Positions 1 to 7,743 are shown, numbered from the stretch's first letter. The stretch: DNA of 9,581 nt from Nitrososphaerales archaeon TH526 (GCA_014523665.1 JAATVR010000466.1:1-9581), one strand, 5' to 3'. Notes: generated from the sequence alone by a model not told the origin. Translations and numbers: made by a program.

Positions 1-502
1 GCGGGTACATATGTTCTCTGTCTTCAATTACCGCTTCCGCTGCCTCTTTATCCTTCAATAGCGCTATCATCCTTCCCCAACTGCCAACTACAGGTTTGAT
101 AACTTTTGGATAACCGTTCTTATCTAGGATACTCATAGCAGATTGATTCGAAAATGCACAAAAAGCTTTGGGAATGGCTATCCCTGATTTTGACAATTCC
201 ATATGGGTGAACAATTTATTTCCGCACATTATAGCGGTATAAAGAGAGTTAATCACTTTTGCTCCCAGTCCCTCAAAAGCAGCAGTCGAATGCAGATTAT
301 TATAATAGCTCACACATCTCTGCAAGATAATGTCGTCACAATAGATGGATTTATCCTTGTCGAGCTCAATCGAATTTTCTCTACAATTGATAACCTCTAG
401 ATTGATATCTCTTTTTTTCGCAGCTTCGATTAACGATTTTTCTTCCCATCTTAGTTGGTCATAAAGAATGAAAAAGGAAGGTTTGTTGTTATTCCCTTTC
501 AC
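1..502 (-). CDS. lysX: LysX-type ligase: 2-aminoadipate--[LysW] ligase (partial, C-terminus off the left edge)
   Basis: ATP-grasp (RimK-like) ligase that would attach 2-aminoadipate to the C-terminal Glu of LysW, opening the protected part of lysine synthesis. The 167 visible residues start SFFILYDQLRWEEK near residue 9, then DDIILQRCVS (56-65), MCGNKL (92-97), and the ATP-binding stretch VIKPVVGSWGR (134-144). The catalytic C-terminal third is outside the window. The start is GTG at 502-500, whose last two bases begin the TGA stop of the preceding lysW (4-base overlap, GTGA), so translation is probably coupled. It is clearly paralogous to the complete ligase at 5497-6357. The lysine assignment is inferred from adjacency to lysS and a canonical lysW; the GSWGRM loop (GSWGRG in the other copy) resembles bacterial LysX as I remember it. 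Family confidence is high, substrate moderate. Confidence 0.88.
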   Translation of the reverse strand, partial: MKGNNNKPSFFILYDQLRWEEKSLIEAAKKRDINLEVINCRENSIELDKDKSIYCDDIILQRCVSYYNNLHSTAAFEGLGAKVINSLYTAIMCGNKLFTHMELSKSGIAIPKAFCAFSNQSAMSILDKNGYPKVIKPVVGSWGRMIALLKDKEAAEAVIEDREHMYP

Positions 503-666
503 TCTCCCCAATCCTCTCCGACAGACTGTGCAGGTCTGATGGCAAACCCATCGTTTGACTTGATTAATTCATAACTTGCGCCGCAATCAGGACACGTCAC
601 AATTTCGTTTTCCATGGCATCACTAGGAATTTTGATTTCTGCATCGCATTCAGTACATTTTATCAT
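499..666 (-). CDS. lysW: LysW amino-group carrier protein (canonical EDWGE C-terminus)
   Basis: A 55-residue acidic carrier protein on which lysine intermediates are built. The family has an N-terminal zinc-binding domain and a C-terminal Glu whose side-chain carboxylate is joined to the substrate amino group. The sequence shows two Cys pairs, C4-x2-C7 and C25-x2-C28, and ends VGEDWGE, the family signature. A strong ribosome binding site, GAGGAGAT (678-671), lies four bases before the ATG and overlaps the lysS stop codon. Spacing to lysS is 11 bases, and the gene overlaps the downstream lysX by four bases. The order lysS-lysW-lysX points to a dedicated lysine carrier. Compare the second copy at 6358-6531, which differs at the terminal acceptor residue. 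Confidence 0.95.
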   Translation of the reverse strand: MIKCTECDAEIKIPSDAMENEIVTCPDCGASYELIKSNDGFAIRPAQSVGEDWGE

Positions 667-677
667 TACTATCTCCT

Positions 678-1871
678 CTACTTTGATAATGCATCGTTAA
701 GTATTTTTCTTTCTAATCTTTCGTCAAGGTATAACTCCAATATATCACCCATACGTAATTCTTTCAAACCTTTGGCCATTTTTTCGGCCTCAACTTTTGA
801 AGATTCAAGTCCCAAAAGAGAAAGCAAATATGCTGCACCATTTTTTCCTGCAAGCTCACCAAAGACTATTTTTCTCCTGTTTCCCACTAGATGAGGTTCA
901 AGAATTTCATATGCCGATGGATTCTGCAAAATAGCAGCTAGGTGCGTACCTGCCTTGTGTTTATAAGCACTTTCTCCAACTATTGGCTTGGATTCTGGTG
1001 TTTCAATGTGTGTGTAATCTACGATTGTTCTTGAAAGATCTTTTAACATGTGCAATCTAAAATCATTTGGCATTCCATAAATGACGGATAAAGCAACTGC
1101 TGTCTCGGCTAGAGATGGAATTCCAGTTCTTTCACCAAATCCATCTATGGTTGTGTGAATTTGATTGGCTCCAGCTTCGCATCCTGCAAGTGAATTAGCG
1201 AGTGCAAGGCCTACATCATTATGGCAATGTACGTCTATCGATGAAATACTTGTGTCAATATTATCATGTACCATCTTTACCAGGTTGTACATTCCTTGCG
1301 GGCGCATTATTCCTACAGTATCTGGAATGCTTATTCTTTCGATTCCTCGAGAATTCATTTCTTTGCACATTTCAATCAGAAATAATGGATCCGTTCTGCT
1401 TGCGTCTTCCATTGTAAAACGAGATTTCAATCCATGTGATTTTATAAAGTCTGCAACTTCAAGAGCTCTAACTTTGGCTTCTTCTCTCGAGATTTTCAGT
1501 TTTGTGGCAAGATGAATGTCCGAGATTCCCATATATGTTGCGACCCATGTTGCATTACAATCAATTGCGACTTCTACATCTGATTTTAGGGCTCTCACAT
1601 GAGCCAAAATGTCTGCCTTTAGCCCTTGTTTGATAATTGTCTTGGTCGCTTCGAAATGGTCATGCGATACAACGGGACTTATTTCGATTTGGTTCACACC
1701 AAACGAATCTAACAGCCAGGCAATCTGTATTCTTTGTTTAATTGTAAACGAAACTCCAGGATGCTGCTCTCCTTCACGTAGTGTTGAATCAAGTATCCTT
1801 ATCTCTTTATTCGTTGTTGTTTTATTGTACATTTTCGCAAAATGGTTAGGATCATCTGAAATTAGTGACAT
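678..1871 (-). CDS. lysS: Homocitrate synthase, first step of the aminoadipate lysine pathway
   Basis: Condenses acetyl-CoA with 2-oxoglutarate to homocitrate, the entry to 2-aminoadipate and lysine. The 397 residues show the DRE-TIM metallolyase signature: LDSTLREGEQ at about 28-37 (R for substrate, D for metal), the metal-binding HCHND around residue 215, and a Gly-rich IDGFGERTG stretch. The C-terminal part after PIVGESAYKHKAGTH is typical of the homocitrate/isopropylmalate synthase group. The family alone would also allow 2-isopropylmalate or citramalate synthase; the lysW-lysX neighbours decide for LysS. The start at 1871 fits a TATA box at 1909-1902, giving a leader of only about eight bases. 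An ATG slightly upstream (1889) hits a stop after five codons. The gene probably begins its own transcript with lysW and lysX. Confidence 0.9.
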   Translation of the reverse strand: MSLISDDPNHFAKMYNKTTTNKEIRILDSTLREGEQHPGVSFTIKQRIQIAWLLDSFGVNQIEISPVVSHDHFEATKTIIKQGLKADILAHVRALKSDVEVAIDCNATWVATYMGISDIHLATKLKISREEAKVRALEVADFIKSHGLKSRFTMEDASRTDPLFLIEMCKEMNSRGIERISIPDTVGIMRPQGMYNLVKMVHDNIDTSISSIDVHCHNDVGLALANSLAGCEAGANQIHTTIDGFGERTGIPSLAETAVALSVIYGMPNDFRLHMLKDLSRTIVDYTHIETPESKPIVGESAYKHKAGTHLAAILQNPSAYEILEPHLVGNRRKIVFGELAGKNGAAYLLSLLGLESSKVEAEKMAKGLKELRMGDILELYLDERLERKILNDALSK

Positions 1872-1901
1872 TTACGCTAAATAAAACATTATTTCGAATA
1901 G

Positions 1902-1909
1902 AATATAAA
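1902..1909 (-). promoter_or_regulatory. TATA box of the lysS-lysW-lysX unit
   Basis: On the minus strand the 65-base gap between the regulator gene and lysS carries TTTATATT preceded by the purine-rich CGAAAAGA, a plausible BRE plus TATA box. The expected start of transcription, about 26 bases downstream, falls near 1879, just before the lysS ATG. Next to it are short AT-rich inverted repeats (AATAA/TTATT and a TTCGAA core) that could bind the Lrp-type regulator encoded immediately upstream. Promoter call from sequence pattern; the operator is inference. Confidence 0.6.
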
Positions 1910-1936
1910 TCTTTTCGGCTATTGTTTAAAATACTG

Positions 1937-2359
1937 CTAGGTAAGCGTTCTCAGTATTATCACTGTATCCGTATTTGACACGCCCTGTATTCTTCTTATT
2001 TCGTCAATACTACTATTGATTTCGTTTATAGAGTCTGCTGATATAATCACGGCTACATCATATTGTCCAGTTATTTCATAAATAACCTTAACACCATCGA
2101 TTTCTTGCAATTTAGAAGCAACTGAATTGGTGTCAGTTGTGGAGCTGACAGAAAGCAAAGTTATTGCACTAGTTTTCTTGCTAGAATTTTCTTCAATCGT
2201 AAATCTCGATATTGTCCCATTATCAATTAAATTCTTAATCCTTCGTCTTATTGCAGATTCCGATAATCCCAGCTCCTTTCCAATATCTACAAATGATTTT
2301 CTAGAATCCACTCGCAAAATCTCTAAGATTCGCTGGTCAAATTCATTATCTTTGGACAT
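1937..2359 (-). CDS. Lrp/AsnC-family transcriptional regulator (LysM-like)
   Basis: A 140-residue DNA-binding regulator with an N-terminal helix-turn-helix (from FDQRILEILR through ELGLSESAIRRRIKNL, about 7-55) and a C-terminal RAM effector-binding domain beginning near AITLLSVSS, with the usual G-x-YD-x-x-V pattern in ITGQYDVAVII. Proteins of this family form dimers or octamers and respond to amino acids. In Sulfolobus an Lrp-like protein, LysM, sits in the lysine cluster and controls it, so a similar role sensing lysine or arginine is likely but inferred. I chose ATG at 2359; a GTG at 2380 would add seven basic residues (KRRRG) and overlap lysJ by 35 bases instead of 14. GAGGAG/AGAGG sequences upstream serve the ATG. 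It precedes the lysS promoter and may act there. Confidence 0.85.
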   Translation of the reverse strand: MSKDNEFDQRILEILRVDSRKSFVDIGKELGLSESAIRRRIKNLIDNGTISRFTIEENSSKKTSAITLLSVSSTTDTNSVASKLQEIDGVKVIYEITGQYDVAVIISADSINEINSSIDEIRRIQGVSNTDTVIILRTLT

Positions 2360-3533
2360 TACGCCTCTTCTCCTCTTCACTTAAGATATCATCCATTATT
2401 TCAACAGCTCTGCTCACTTGCTCCTTCTTCATAACTAAAGGTGGAAGTAGCCGTATCACTGTTCTTCCAGAGTATAACATCAAAAGCCCATTTTTTATTC
2501 CATCCATCAATATATCTCTGACATCGAACCGTGATTCTAAGGCAAGCATCATTCCCATGCCTCTGACATCTCTTATTATGGGATGCTTTTCTTTCAATTC
2601 GATGAGCTTATCTTTGAAATACCTTCCTGTATCTGAGGCTCTTGAGGGCAGGTCTTTTTTTATTATTGTATCAATAGTGGCACTTCCTGCCGAGCATGCA
2701 ATCGGATTTCCAGCAAAGGTTGAAGAATGTTCTCCTACGTTCATACAGTTGGCAATTTCCTCCTTAACAAATGTTACACCAGCAGGAACTCCAGAAGCCA
2801 CTCCCTTTGCTACACACATTATATCAGGAACAGCGTTCCAATTTTGGCCGGCCCACATTTTTCCTGTTCGTCCAAGGCCGGTCTGAATTTCGTCAAATAT
2901 CAATACCAGGTTTTTTTCTGTACATACTTCTCTCACTGCCTTCACATAATCTTCTGGCGGCATAATTATGCCAGATTCTCCTTGAATTGGTTCGACGATC
3001 ACAGTACCAATACTTTCATCTATGGCATCCGTAAGAGAAGATATATCTCCAAAAGGAACGAATTTTACTCCATCTAACAAAGGATTGAACGACTTGCGAT
3101 ATTTTGCGTTATGCGTGACAGACAGTGCGCCAAACGTTTTCCCGTGATAACCACCATACATGGAAATAACTCCATTTTTTTGTGAAAATTTTCGTGAGAA
3201 TTTTAATGCAGCCTCTATAGATTCAGCTCCACTATTACTAAAGAAAATCTTCCCGAGGTTATCAGGTGCTATAGATTTTAACTTTGAGAGAAATTCTAGT
3301 CTGCTATCATTGTAGGTAGACATATGGCATACCATGAGCCTGTTTATTTGCAATGTTATTGCATTAATGACATCTTTATTGCAATGTCCTATGATAGCGA
3401 CCCCATATCCGCCCATACAGTCAATGTATTCCTTTCCTGATGTGTCCCAAATTGTTGCATCTTGGGCTCTATCGATAGTAACAGGAAATCTTTGATATAG
3501 ATTTATTAAAAATGCGTCTTCATTAAGATTCAA
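2346..3533 (-). CDS. lysJ: LysJ/ArgD-type PLP aminotransferase acting on LysW-bound semialdehydes
   Basis: Class III PLP aminotransferase that converts the LysW-bound semialdehyde to the amine (aminoadipate semialdehyde to lysine; with the arginine carrier, glutamate semialdehyde to ornithine). In the 395-residue form, SNSGAES (99-105) contacts the cofactor phosphate, D214 in FDEIQTGLGRTG pairs with the pyridine nitrogen, K243 in CVAKGVASG is the Schiff-base lysine, and TFAGNP lies at 272-277. The start is non-ATG. I favour TTG at 3533, which overlaps the lysZ stop as TTGA and follows a GGTGAT ribosome binding site by six bases. TTG at 3551 would add six residues but has no such site. It is the only aminotransferase in the cluster, so it probably serves both pathways. 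The next gene overlaps it by 14 bases. Confidence 0.92.
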   Translation of the reverse strand: MNLNEDAFLINLYQRFPVTIDRAQDATIWDTSGKEYIDCMGGYGVAIIGHCNKDVINAITLQINRLMVCHMSTYNDSRLEFLSKLKSIAPDNLGKIFFSNSGAESIEAALKFSRKFSQKNGVISMYGGYHGKTFGALSVTHNAKYRKSFNPLLDGVKFVPFGDISSLTDAIDESIGTVIVEPIQGESGIIMPPEDYVKAVREVCTEKNLVLIFDEIQTGLGRTGKMWAGQNWNAVPDIMCVAKGVASGVPAGVTFVKEEIANCMNVGEHSSTFAGNPIACSAGSATIDTIIKKDLPSRASDTGRYFKDKLIELKEKHPIIRDVRGMGMMLALESRFDVRDILMDGIKNGLLMLYSGRTVIRLLPPLVMKKEQVSRAVEIMDDILSEEEKRRNVQR

Positions 3534-4330
3534 TTCGAGATCACCGTACAATCTGTATGATTTATTGCAGACGTAATCGGGTTAGATACCTTACCTGACG
3601 ATATTATCACTTCTTTAGCGCCTATCAATAGGGCTTCTGTGCTAGCCAATATCTTTTTTTCCATTCCAAATCCTATTTTCGGCAACTGCTCTTTTGCCTC
3701 ATCTCTGGTAAGTTTTTTCACCAGTTTGTCTTCTAAATGTAAGCCGTTTACATTAGTTAAAAAAATGACCTTATCTGCCTTTAGATTTCCGGCTATGTAA
3801 GCAGCGGCCCTGTCGCCATCGACATTTAAAAATTCATATTCTTCGCTCATTGCTATAGGGGATACCACAGGAACAAAGCCTCTTTCAGTGAGAGTGTTCA
3901 AAAGAGACGTTTCAACAGAATTTATTTTTCCAGTATATCCTCCTTCAATAATCATTTTGCGCCCTTTTTCATTTAGCACTGTCAGCTTTGTTTTTCTTAC
4001 TGCCTTCAACATGTTATCATCTATTCCGGAAATCCCCACCGCTCTTATGCCTGCCTGGACTAGCATTCTGACTATTATTTTGTTTATTTTTCCAGACATT
4101 ACCATAGTGTAAATTTCAGCCGTTTCCTTATCGGTGAATCTACTTCTTATACCACTGGGAGAAACGATAAATTTCTGTTCCTTTCCAAGCTTTGTAGCTA
4201 CATTGGTTACTTCATTTCCTCCACCATGAACCAACACTAGTTTCTCTTTTTGCGAAATTTGGCGAATATCATCAATTATTGATGGATGCAATTCATAGAG
4301 AACACTTCCACCAAACTTTATGACAATCAT
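3530..4330 (-). CDS. lysZ: LysZ/ArgB-type kinase: [LysW]-aminoadipate/glutamate kinase
   Basis: Amino-acid kinase family enzyme that phosphorylates the distal carboxylate of LysW-bound aminoadipate or glutamate. The 266 residues show catalytic K5 in IKFGGS, the glycine loop VHGGGNEVTN (34-43), RSRFTDKET (62-70), and NVDGDRAAAYIAG (169-181), all typical of the acetylglutamate kinase/LysZ group. The GGYTGKI segment at 130-136 also fits LysZ. Its ATG overlaps the lysY stop by four bases (ATGA), and its own TGA overlaps the lysJ TTG start, so the three core enzymes are tightly coupled. It is the single kinase here and therefore probably handles both carrier-bound substrates, as reported for some archaea; bifunctionality is inferred from gene content. 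Confidence 0.93.
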   Translation of the reverse strand: MIVIKFGGSVLYELHPSIIDDIRQISQKEKLVLVHGGGNEVTNVATKLGKEQKFIVSPSGIRSRFTDKETAEIYTMVMSGKINKIIVRMLVQAGIRAVGISGIDDNMLKAVRKTKLTVLNEKGRKMIIEGGYTGKINSVETSLLNTLTERGFVPVVSPIAMSEEYEFLNVDGDRAAAYIAGNLKADKVIFLTNVNGLHLEDKLVKKLTRDEAKEQLPKIGFGMEKKILASTEALLIGAKEVIISSGKVSNPITSAINHTDCTVISN

Positions 4331-5379
4331 ACCGGTGTTAATGGTGTATACCTGAGTCCATCAGTTTCACTGAACCCACACATTAGATTCATGTTCTGCA
4401 CGGCAGAACCTGCAGCTCCCTTCATTAAATTATCCGAGGCTGAAAGAGCAACTATTCGGTTTGTGTTTTCATCCATATCGAAACCCACATCACAGAAATT
4501 AGAACCAACAACGAATTTTGGATCCGGGAATTTATAGAATCCCTTTTTATCTCTTATTAGTCGAATGAATGGTTCTTCCTTATACGAATTTCTATAAACC
4601 TTCCATAGTTCAAGCTCTGACGTTGGTGAATTAAGAAATACATGATTTGTTGTTAGTATTCCCCTTACTAGATTTACGGCATGAGGACTCATACTTACTT
4701 TAATTCTCTCACCTGATAAGATGCTTAATTCTTGTTCTATTTCACCTGTGTGTCTGTGTTTTGAGGGTTTGTATGGTCTTATCACCCCATATCTCATTGC
4801 ATGATGGGTTCCCGAGCTGTCATTCGAACCCGCACCAGAAGAGCCTATTTTACTATCTACAATAATATGACCAGTATCAATCAATTTATTTTCAATTAAT
4901 GGCTTTAGCGCCAAAATTGAGGTTACTGCCATGCACCCAGGACATGATACTAATTGTGCATCTTTGATTTTATTTCTATGAATCTCCGGAATGCCGTAAA
5001 CAGATTTGGAAAGTAAATCAGGATAAGGATGTTCCCAACCATACCATTTAACATAATCGTCTGCATTCTTCAAACGGAAATCTGCTGATAGATCTACAAT
5101 CTTTATTCCTGTACTGTATAATTCCTTGACTATGTTTAATGCGTTACCATGAGGAACAGATACAAATATCAAATCACATTGTTTTGTTAATTTGTCCAAT
5201 TCCATCGACGAGAATGTTAGATTTATGAAACCTTTCAGACTGGGATGTATTCTGTGGACGTACTCTCCTGCGTTCTGCCTAGAGGTTAAAACACTTAATT
5301 CAACATCCGGATGAACTACTAGCAACCGTAATAGTTCACCACCAACATATCCCGAAGCGCCGATTACTCCTACTTTCAT
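4327..5379 (-). CDS. lysY: LysY/ArgC-type reductase: [LysW]-aminoadipate/glutamate phosphate reductase
   Basis: NADPH-dependent reductase that turns the LysW-bound acyl phosphate into the semialdehyde, between LysZ and LysJ. The 350-residue length is typical of ArgC/LysY. It shows an N-terminal Rossmann nucleotide-binding motif GASGYVGGE (7-15), the catalytic cysteine C149 in SCPGC, and a conserved histidine pair in KHRHTGEIEQE (207-217). The ATG at 5379 is preceded by GGAAG about ten bases upstream. A 117-base gap separates it from the ArgX-type ligase, the largest gap on the minus-strand side, and may hold a separate promoter for the shared lysY-lysZ-lysJ core. Annotation as ArgC would be equally valid on sequence alone; the LysW context decides. 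Confidence 0.93.
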   Translation of the reverse strand: MKVGVIGASGYVGGELLRLLVVHPDVELSVLTSRQNAGEYVHRIHPSLKGFINLTFSSMELDKLTKQCDLIFVSVPHGNALNIVKELYSTGIKIVDLSADFRLKNADDYVKWYGWEHPYPDLLSKSVYGIPEIHRNKIKDAQLVSCPGCMAVTSILALKPLIENKLIDTGHIIVDSKIGSSGAGSNDSSGTHHAMRYGVIRPYKPSKHRHTGEIEQELSILSGERIKVSMSPHAVNLVRGILTTNHVFLNSPTSELELWKVYRNSYKEEPFIRLIRDKKGFYKFPDPKFVVGSNFCDVGFDMDENTNRIVALSASDNLMKGAAGSAVQNMNLMCGFSETDGLRYTPLTPV

Positions 5380-5496
5380 TTCAATTTCTTCCTTTACCGA
5401 AATTTCTACTATGACATCTTATGAATTTTGTTATCCAACCCGTAGCAATTGGCTGTGCCGCTTGTAGTTCTAGAGTATTTTTATTATAACACAATT
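5380..5496 (-). promoter_or_regulatory. Candidate promoter region for the shared lysY-lysZ-lysJ core
   Basis: Gap between the ArgX-type ligase and lysY. Read on the minus strand it offers two TATA-like elements: TTATAATA (5489-5482), which would leave an approximately 80-base leader, and TTCATAAG (5425-5418), which would leave about 15 bases including the GGAAG ribosome binding site. Between them is AGCCAATTGCT (5453-5443) around the palindrome CAATTG, a possible regulator site. No convincing U-run terminator for the upstream genes is visible, so read-through from argG is also possible. All of this is pattern-based. Confidence 0.35.
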
Positions 5497-6357
5497 TTAT
5501 TTTGTGGATAATTTTACCAAATAGTCTGTAATTGCTCCGGCTATGTCAGACTTACATACGGTCGATGCTCCTCTAAATTCTACAGTATTGTTCAGCTCAT
5601 GCACCAAATAGCCTCTTTGTTTATCTTCCATGAGATCTACTCCCAAGATTCCGCCTCCTACAGCGCTTGAAGCTTTTAGGACAATCTCTTGTAATTCTGC
5701 TGTCATTGGGGCCTCTTCTGTTCTGCCACCAACAGCTACATTTGTTCTCCATTCATTTTCTGAAGAGTATCTATACACTGAGGCTACTATTTGATCTCCT
5801 ATCACAATGCATCTAATATCACGCGAAGGACGATCAACTAATTCCTGGAAATAGTAGATTCTAGAAAATGAATTATCGTTATCTTGTCTTGAATCCAACA
5901 ACATTTCCGCCATTGATTGATCTTTTATTTGGTAAACACCGCGTCCCCATGAACCCATAATCGGTTTAACTACCAGCGGATATCCAAGATTTTTCATACA
6001 CTCTCTTGCTGACTCCGTACTAAAGGCAAAAGTAGTTTTGGGAGTTGGCACATTATTCTTTTTCAAAACCATAGAGGTGATTAGCTTGTTCCCGCAAATT
6101 TCACTGACATTGAATGTATTTACAACAGAGAAGCCTATTTGTTCCATACAGTAAGTTAAATGTAAGCCCCTGTTATGACTTATAACTCGCTGTAATATAA
6201 TATCGCCAAACGAAAGATTCTGTTTACTTGATTCGGTATCAAATATTAATAATTTCCCGTCTACTAATGTTGCGTCTAATCCTTTTTCTTTGACCTTGCT
6301 GTATATTTTTTTTTCTTCAAATCTTAGTTTGTCATATATTATGCATATTGTATTCAA
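5497..6357 (-). CDS. argX: ArgX-type ligase: probable glutamate--[LysW] ligase
   Basis: Complete 286-residue ATP-grasp ligase of the LysX/ArgX (RimK-like) family, which joins an amino acid through its alpha-amino group to the C-terminus of LysW. Visible features are TICIIYDKLRFEEK (3-16), DIILQRVIS (52-60), CGNKL (88-92), ATP-binding K131 in VVKPIMGSWGRG, the WRTNVAVGG stretch (203-211), D241 and the metal-binding HELNNTVEF (253-261). Its TTG start directly abuts the TAG stop of the preceding lysW (no intervening bases). I assign it to arginine because it lies in an argG-lysW-ligase group while the other paralogue adjoins lysS; the substrate is thus inferred, not read from the sequence. Its partner carrier ends in Gln, so which carboxylate it uses is an open question. 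Confidence 0.85.
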   Translation of the reverse strand: MNTICIIYDKLRFEEKKIYSKVKEKGLDATLVDGKLLIFDTESSKQNLSFGDIILQRVISHNRGLHLTYCMEQIGFSVVNTFNVSEICGNKLITSMVLKKNNVPTPKTTFAFSTESARECMKNLGYPLVVKPIMGSWGRGVYQIKDQSMAEMLLDSRQDNDNSFSRIYYFQELVDRPSRDIRCIVIGDQIVASVYRYSSENEWRTNVAVGGRTEEAPMTAELQEIVLKASSAVGGGILGVDLMEDKQRGYLVHELNNTVEFRGASTVCKSDIAGAITDYLVKLSTK

Positions 6358-6531
6358 CTATTGTCCCCAGTCTTCCCCGACTGATTCGGCTTGTTTCATC
6401 TCCACACTATTCTGAGTCTTTGATACAATCTCAAAGTCGGTGCCGCAGTCTGGACATGTAATGATTTCTCCAACCATCGCGTCTTCCGGTATGGTCAGTT
6501 CAGCTCCACAATCCTTACATTCTTTTTTCAC
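6358..6531 (-). CDS. lysW: LysW-like carrier protein with Gln instead of Glu at the C-terminus
   Basis: A 57-residue second LysW, probably the arginine carrier. It keeps both zinc-ligand pairs, C5-x2-C8 and C26-x2-C29, the ELTIPEDAMVGE core and the acidic tail, but ends VGEDWGQ, not VGEDWGE. The last codon is CAA (6363-6361) followed by TAG. In characterised LysW the side-chain carboxylate of the terminal Glu carries the substrate; Gln has no such carboxylate. The start is GTG at 6531, eight bases after GGAGAT, which is embedded in the end of argG; the argG stop is six bases upstream. The ArgX-type ligase follows with zero spacing. The gene looks intact and under selection, so a recent loss seems unlikely, but one substitution or a base-call error at 6363 could explain the Gln. 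Confidence 0.9.
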   Translation of the reverse strand: MKKECKDCGAELTIPEDAMVGEIITCPDCGTDFEIVSKTQNSVEMKQAESVGEDWGQ

Positions 6532-6537
6532 TTTTAT

Positions 6538-7743
6538 TTATCTCCTTTCCTCTTTAGATAAGTTCTTTGATAATTTATTAGCAATAACTGTTTCCATCCC
6601 CCATAACTCTATAAAACCCTTTGCAAGGTTTTGATCGAATACAGAGTCTGAAGCATATGTCGCCAGTGTCTGTCTGTAAAGTGAATACTTGGATTTTCTT
6701 CCCACTACTCTGAAAGATCCATTTTGCAATTTCATTTTAACTTTTCCTGAAACTCTATTTTGAGTTGCATCTATAAACCTATCCAAGTCTTCTCTAAGAG
6801 GATCAAACCATAACCCGGAATAAACCATCCAACTCCACTTATCTTCCACCAATTGCTTGAAACTTAATTCATGTTTAGTCAGAACAAGTTGTTCCAGATC
6901 TTTGTGGGCTGCGAGGATAGTCTGAGCTGCAGGAGCTTCGTATATTTCCCTTGTTTTTATTCCGACTACTCTGTCTTCTATGTGGTCTACCACACCAACT
7001 CCATGTTTACCGGCTTTGATATTCAAATATCTAATAATGTCCAACAAACTCATTTTTTTATTATCAACTCCCATTGGCATGCCTTTCTCAAATTCTATCT
7101 CTAAATATTCAGGCGGTATCATCTTATTCTTGACCAAACTAAAAATTTCTTCTGGAGGTTCTAACCAAGGATCTTCTAGTTGACCTGCTTCGATAGCTCT
7201 TCCCCATATATTTGTGTCAGTGCTATACTTTTTAATTTCATCATTTAGTGGAACATTATTTTTTTTTGCGTACGCAAGTTCACGATCCCGTGTCAGATTC
7301 ATTTCCCTTATTGGAGCAATTATCTTGATACTTGGATCAATTGATGACATTGCAATATCAAACCTAACCTGGTCGTTTCCTTTTCCCGTACACCCATGTG
7401 CAACTGCAGCTGCACCTTCTTGCGCAGCTACTTTCATTATTTTGTCAGCAATCAATGGACGAGCTAGTGCAGTAGCAAGAGGATATTTTCCTTGATAGAG
7501 ACCGTTTGCCCTAATTGATCTGTATACATATTTCTCTACAAACTCTTTTTTTGCATCGACGTTGACGTGCTTTATAGCACCAAGCATCTTTGATTTTTTT
7601 CTAATTGCATCAAAGTCATCTTCTTGACCGCAGTCAACTGTGGTCGTAATTACATCCATTTTCTGATTATTTTGCAGATATTTTACGCATACTGATGTGT
7701 CCAAACCACCAGAGAAAGCTAATACAACTTTTTTATTGGACAT
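6538..7743 (-). CDS. argG: Argininosuccinate synthase
   Basis: Joins citrulline and aspartate with ATP to form argininosuccinate, the penultimate step of arginine synthesis, in the cytoplasm. The 401 residues match the family's usual length of about 400. They show the PPi-type ATP loop AFSGGLDTS (9-17), HGCTGKGNDQVRF (116-128), the substrate-contact region YSTDTNIWGR, and a C-terminal segment ending in a basic tail. The open frame extends 29 codons further upstream, but a TATA box at 7777-7771 and the fit to the family N-terminus (KKVVLAFSGG) place the start at the ATG at 7743. It is the first gene of the minus-strand cluster and marks the following lysW and ligase as the arginine branch. Argininosuccinate lyase is not in the window. 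Confidence 0.96.
   Translation of the reverse strand: MSNKKVVLAFSGGLDTSVCVKYLQNNQKMDVITTTVDCGQEDDFDAIRKKSKMLGAIKHVNVDAKKEFVEKYVYRSIRANGLYQGKYPLATALARPLIADKIMKVAAQEGAAAVAHGCTGKGNDQVRFDIAMSSIDPSIKIIAPIREMNLTRDRELAYAKKNNVPLNDEIKKYSTDTNIWGRAIEAGQLEDPWLEPPEEIFSLVKNKMIPPEYLEIEFEKGMPMGVDNKKMSLLDIIRYLNIKAGKHGVGVVDHIEDRVVGIKTREIYEAPAAQTILAAHKDLEQLVLTKHELSFKQLVEDKWSWMVYSGLWFDPLREDLDRFIDATQNRVSGKVKMKLQNGSFRVVGRKSKYSLYRQTLATYASDSVFDQNLAKGFIELWGMETVIANKLSKNLSKEERR

Noticed and set aside
203..400. Plus-strand open frame of 65 codons near the left edge
   Set aside because: It lies antisense to the well-supported lysX and shows no domain features of its own.
1165..1515. Plus-strand open frames opposite lysS (also 1202-1417 and 1609-1884)
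   Set aside because: They are antisense to conserved homocitrate synthase motifs and have no recognisable protein signature.
2127..3077. Plus-strand open frames opposite the Lrp gene and lysJ
   Set aside because: They mirror conserved coding sequence and have no plausible promoter or domain.
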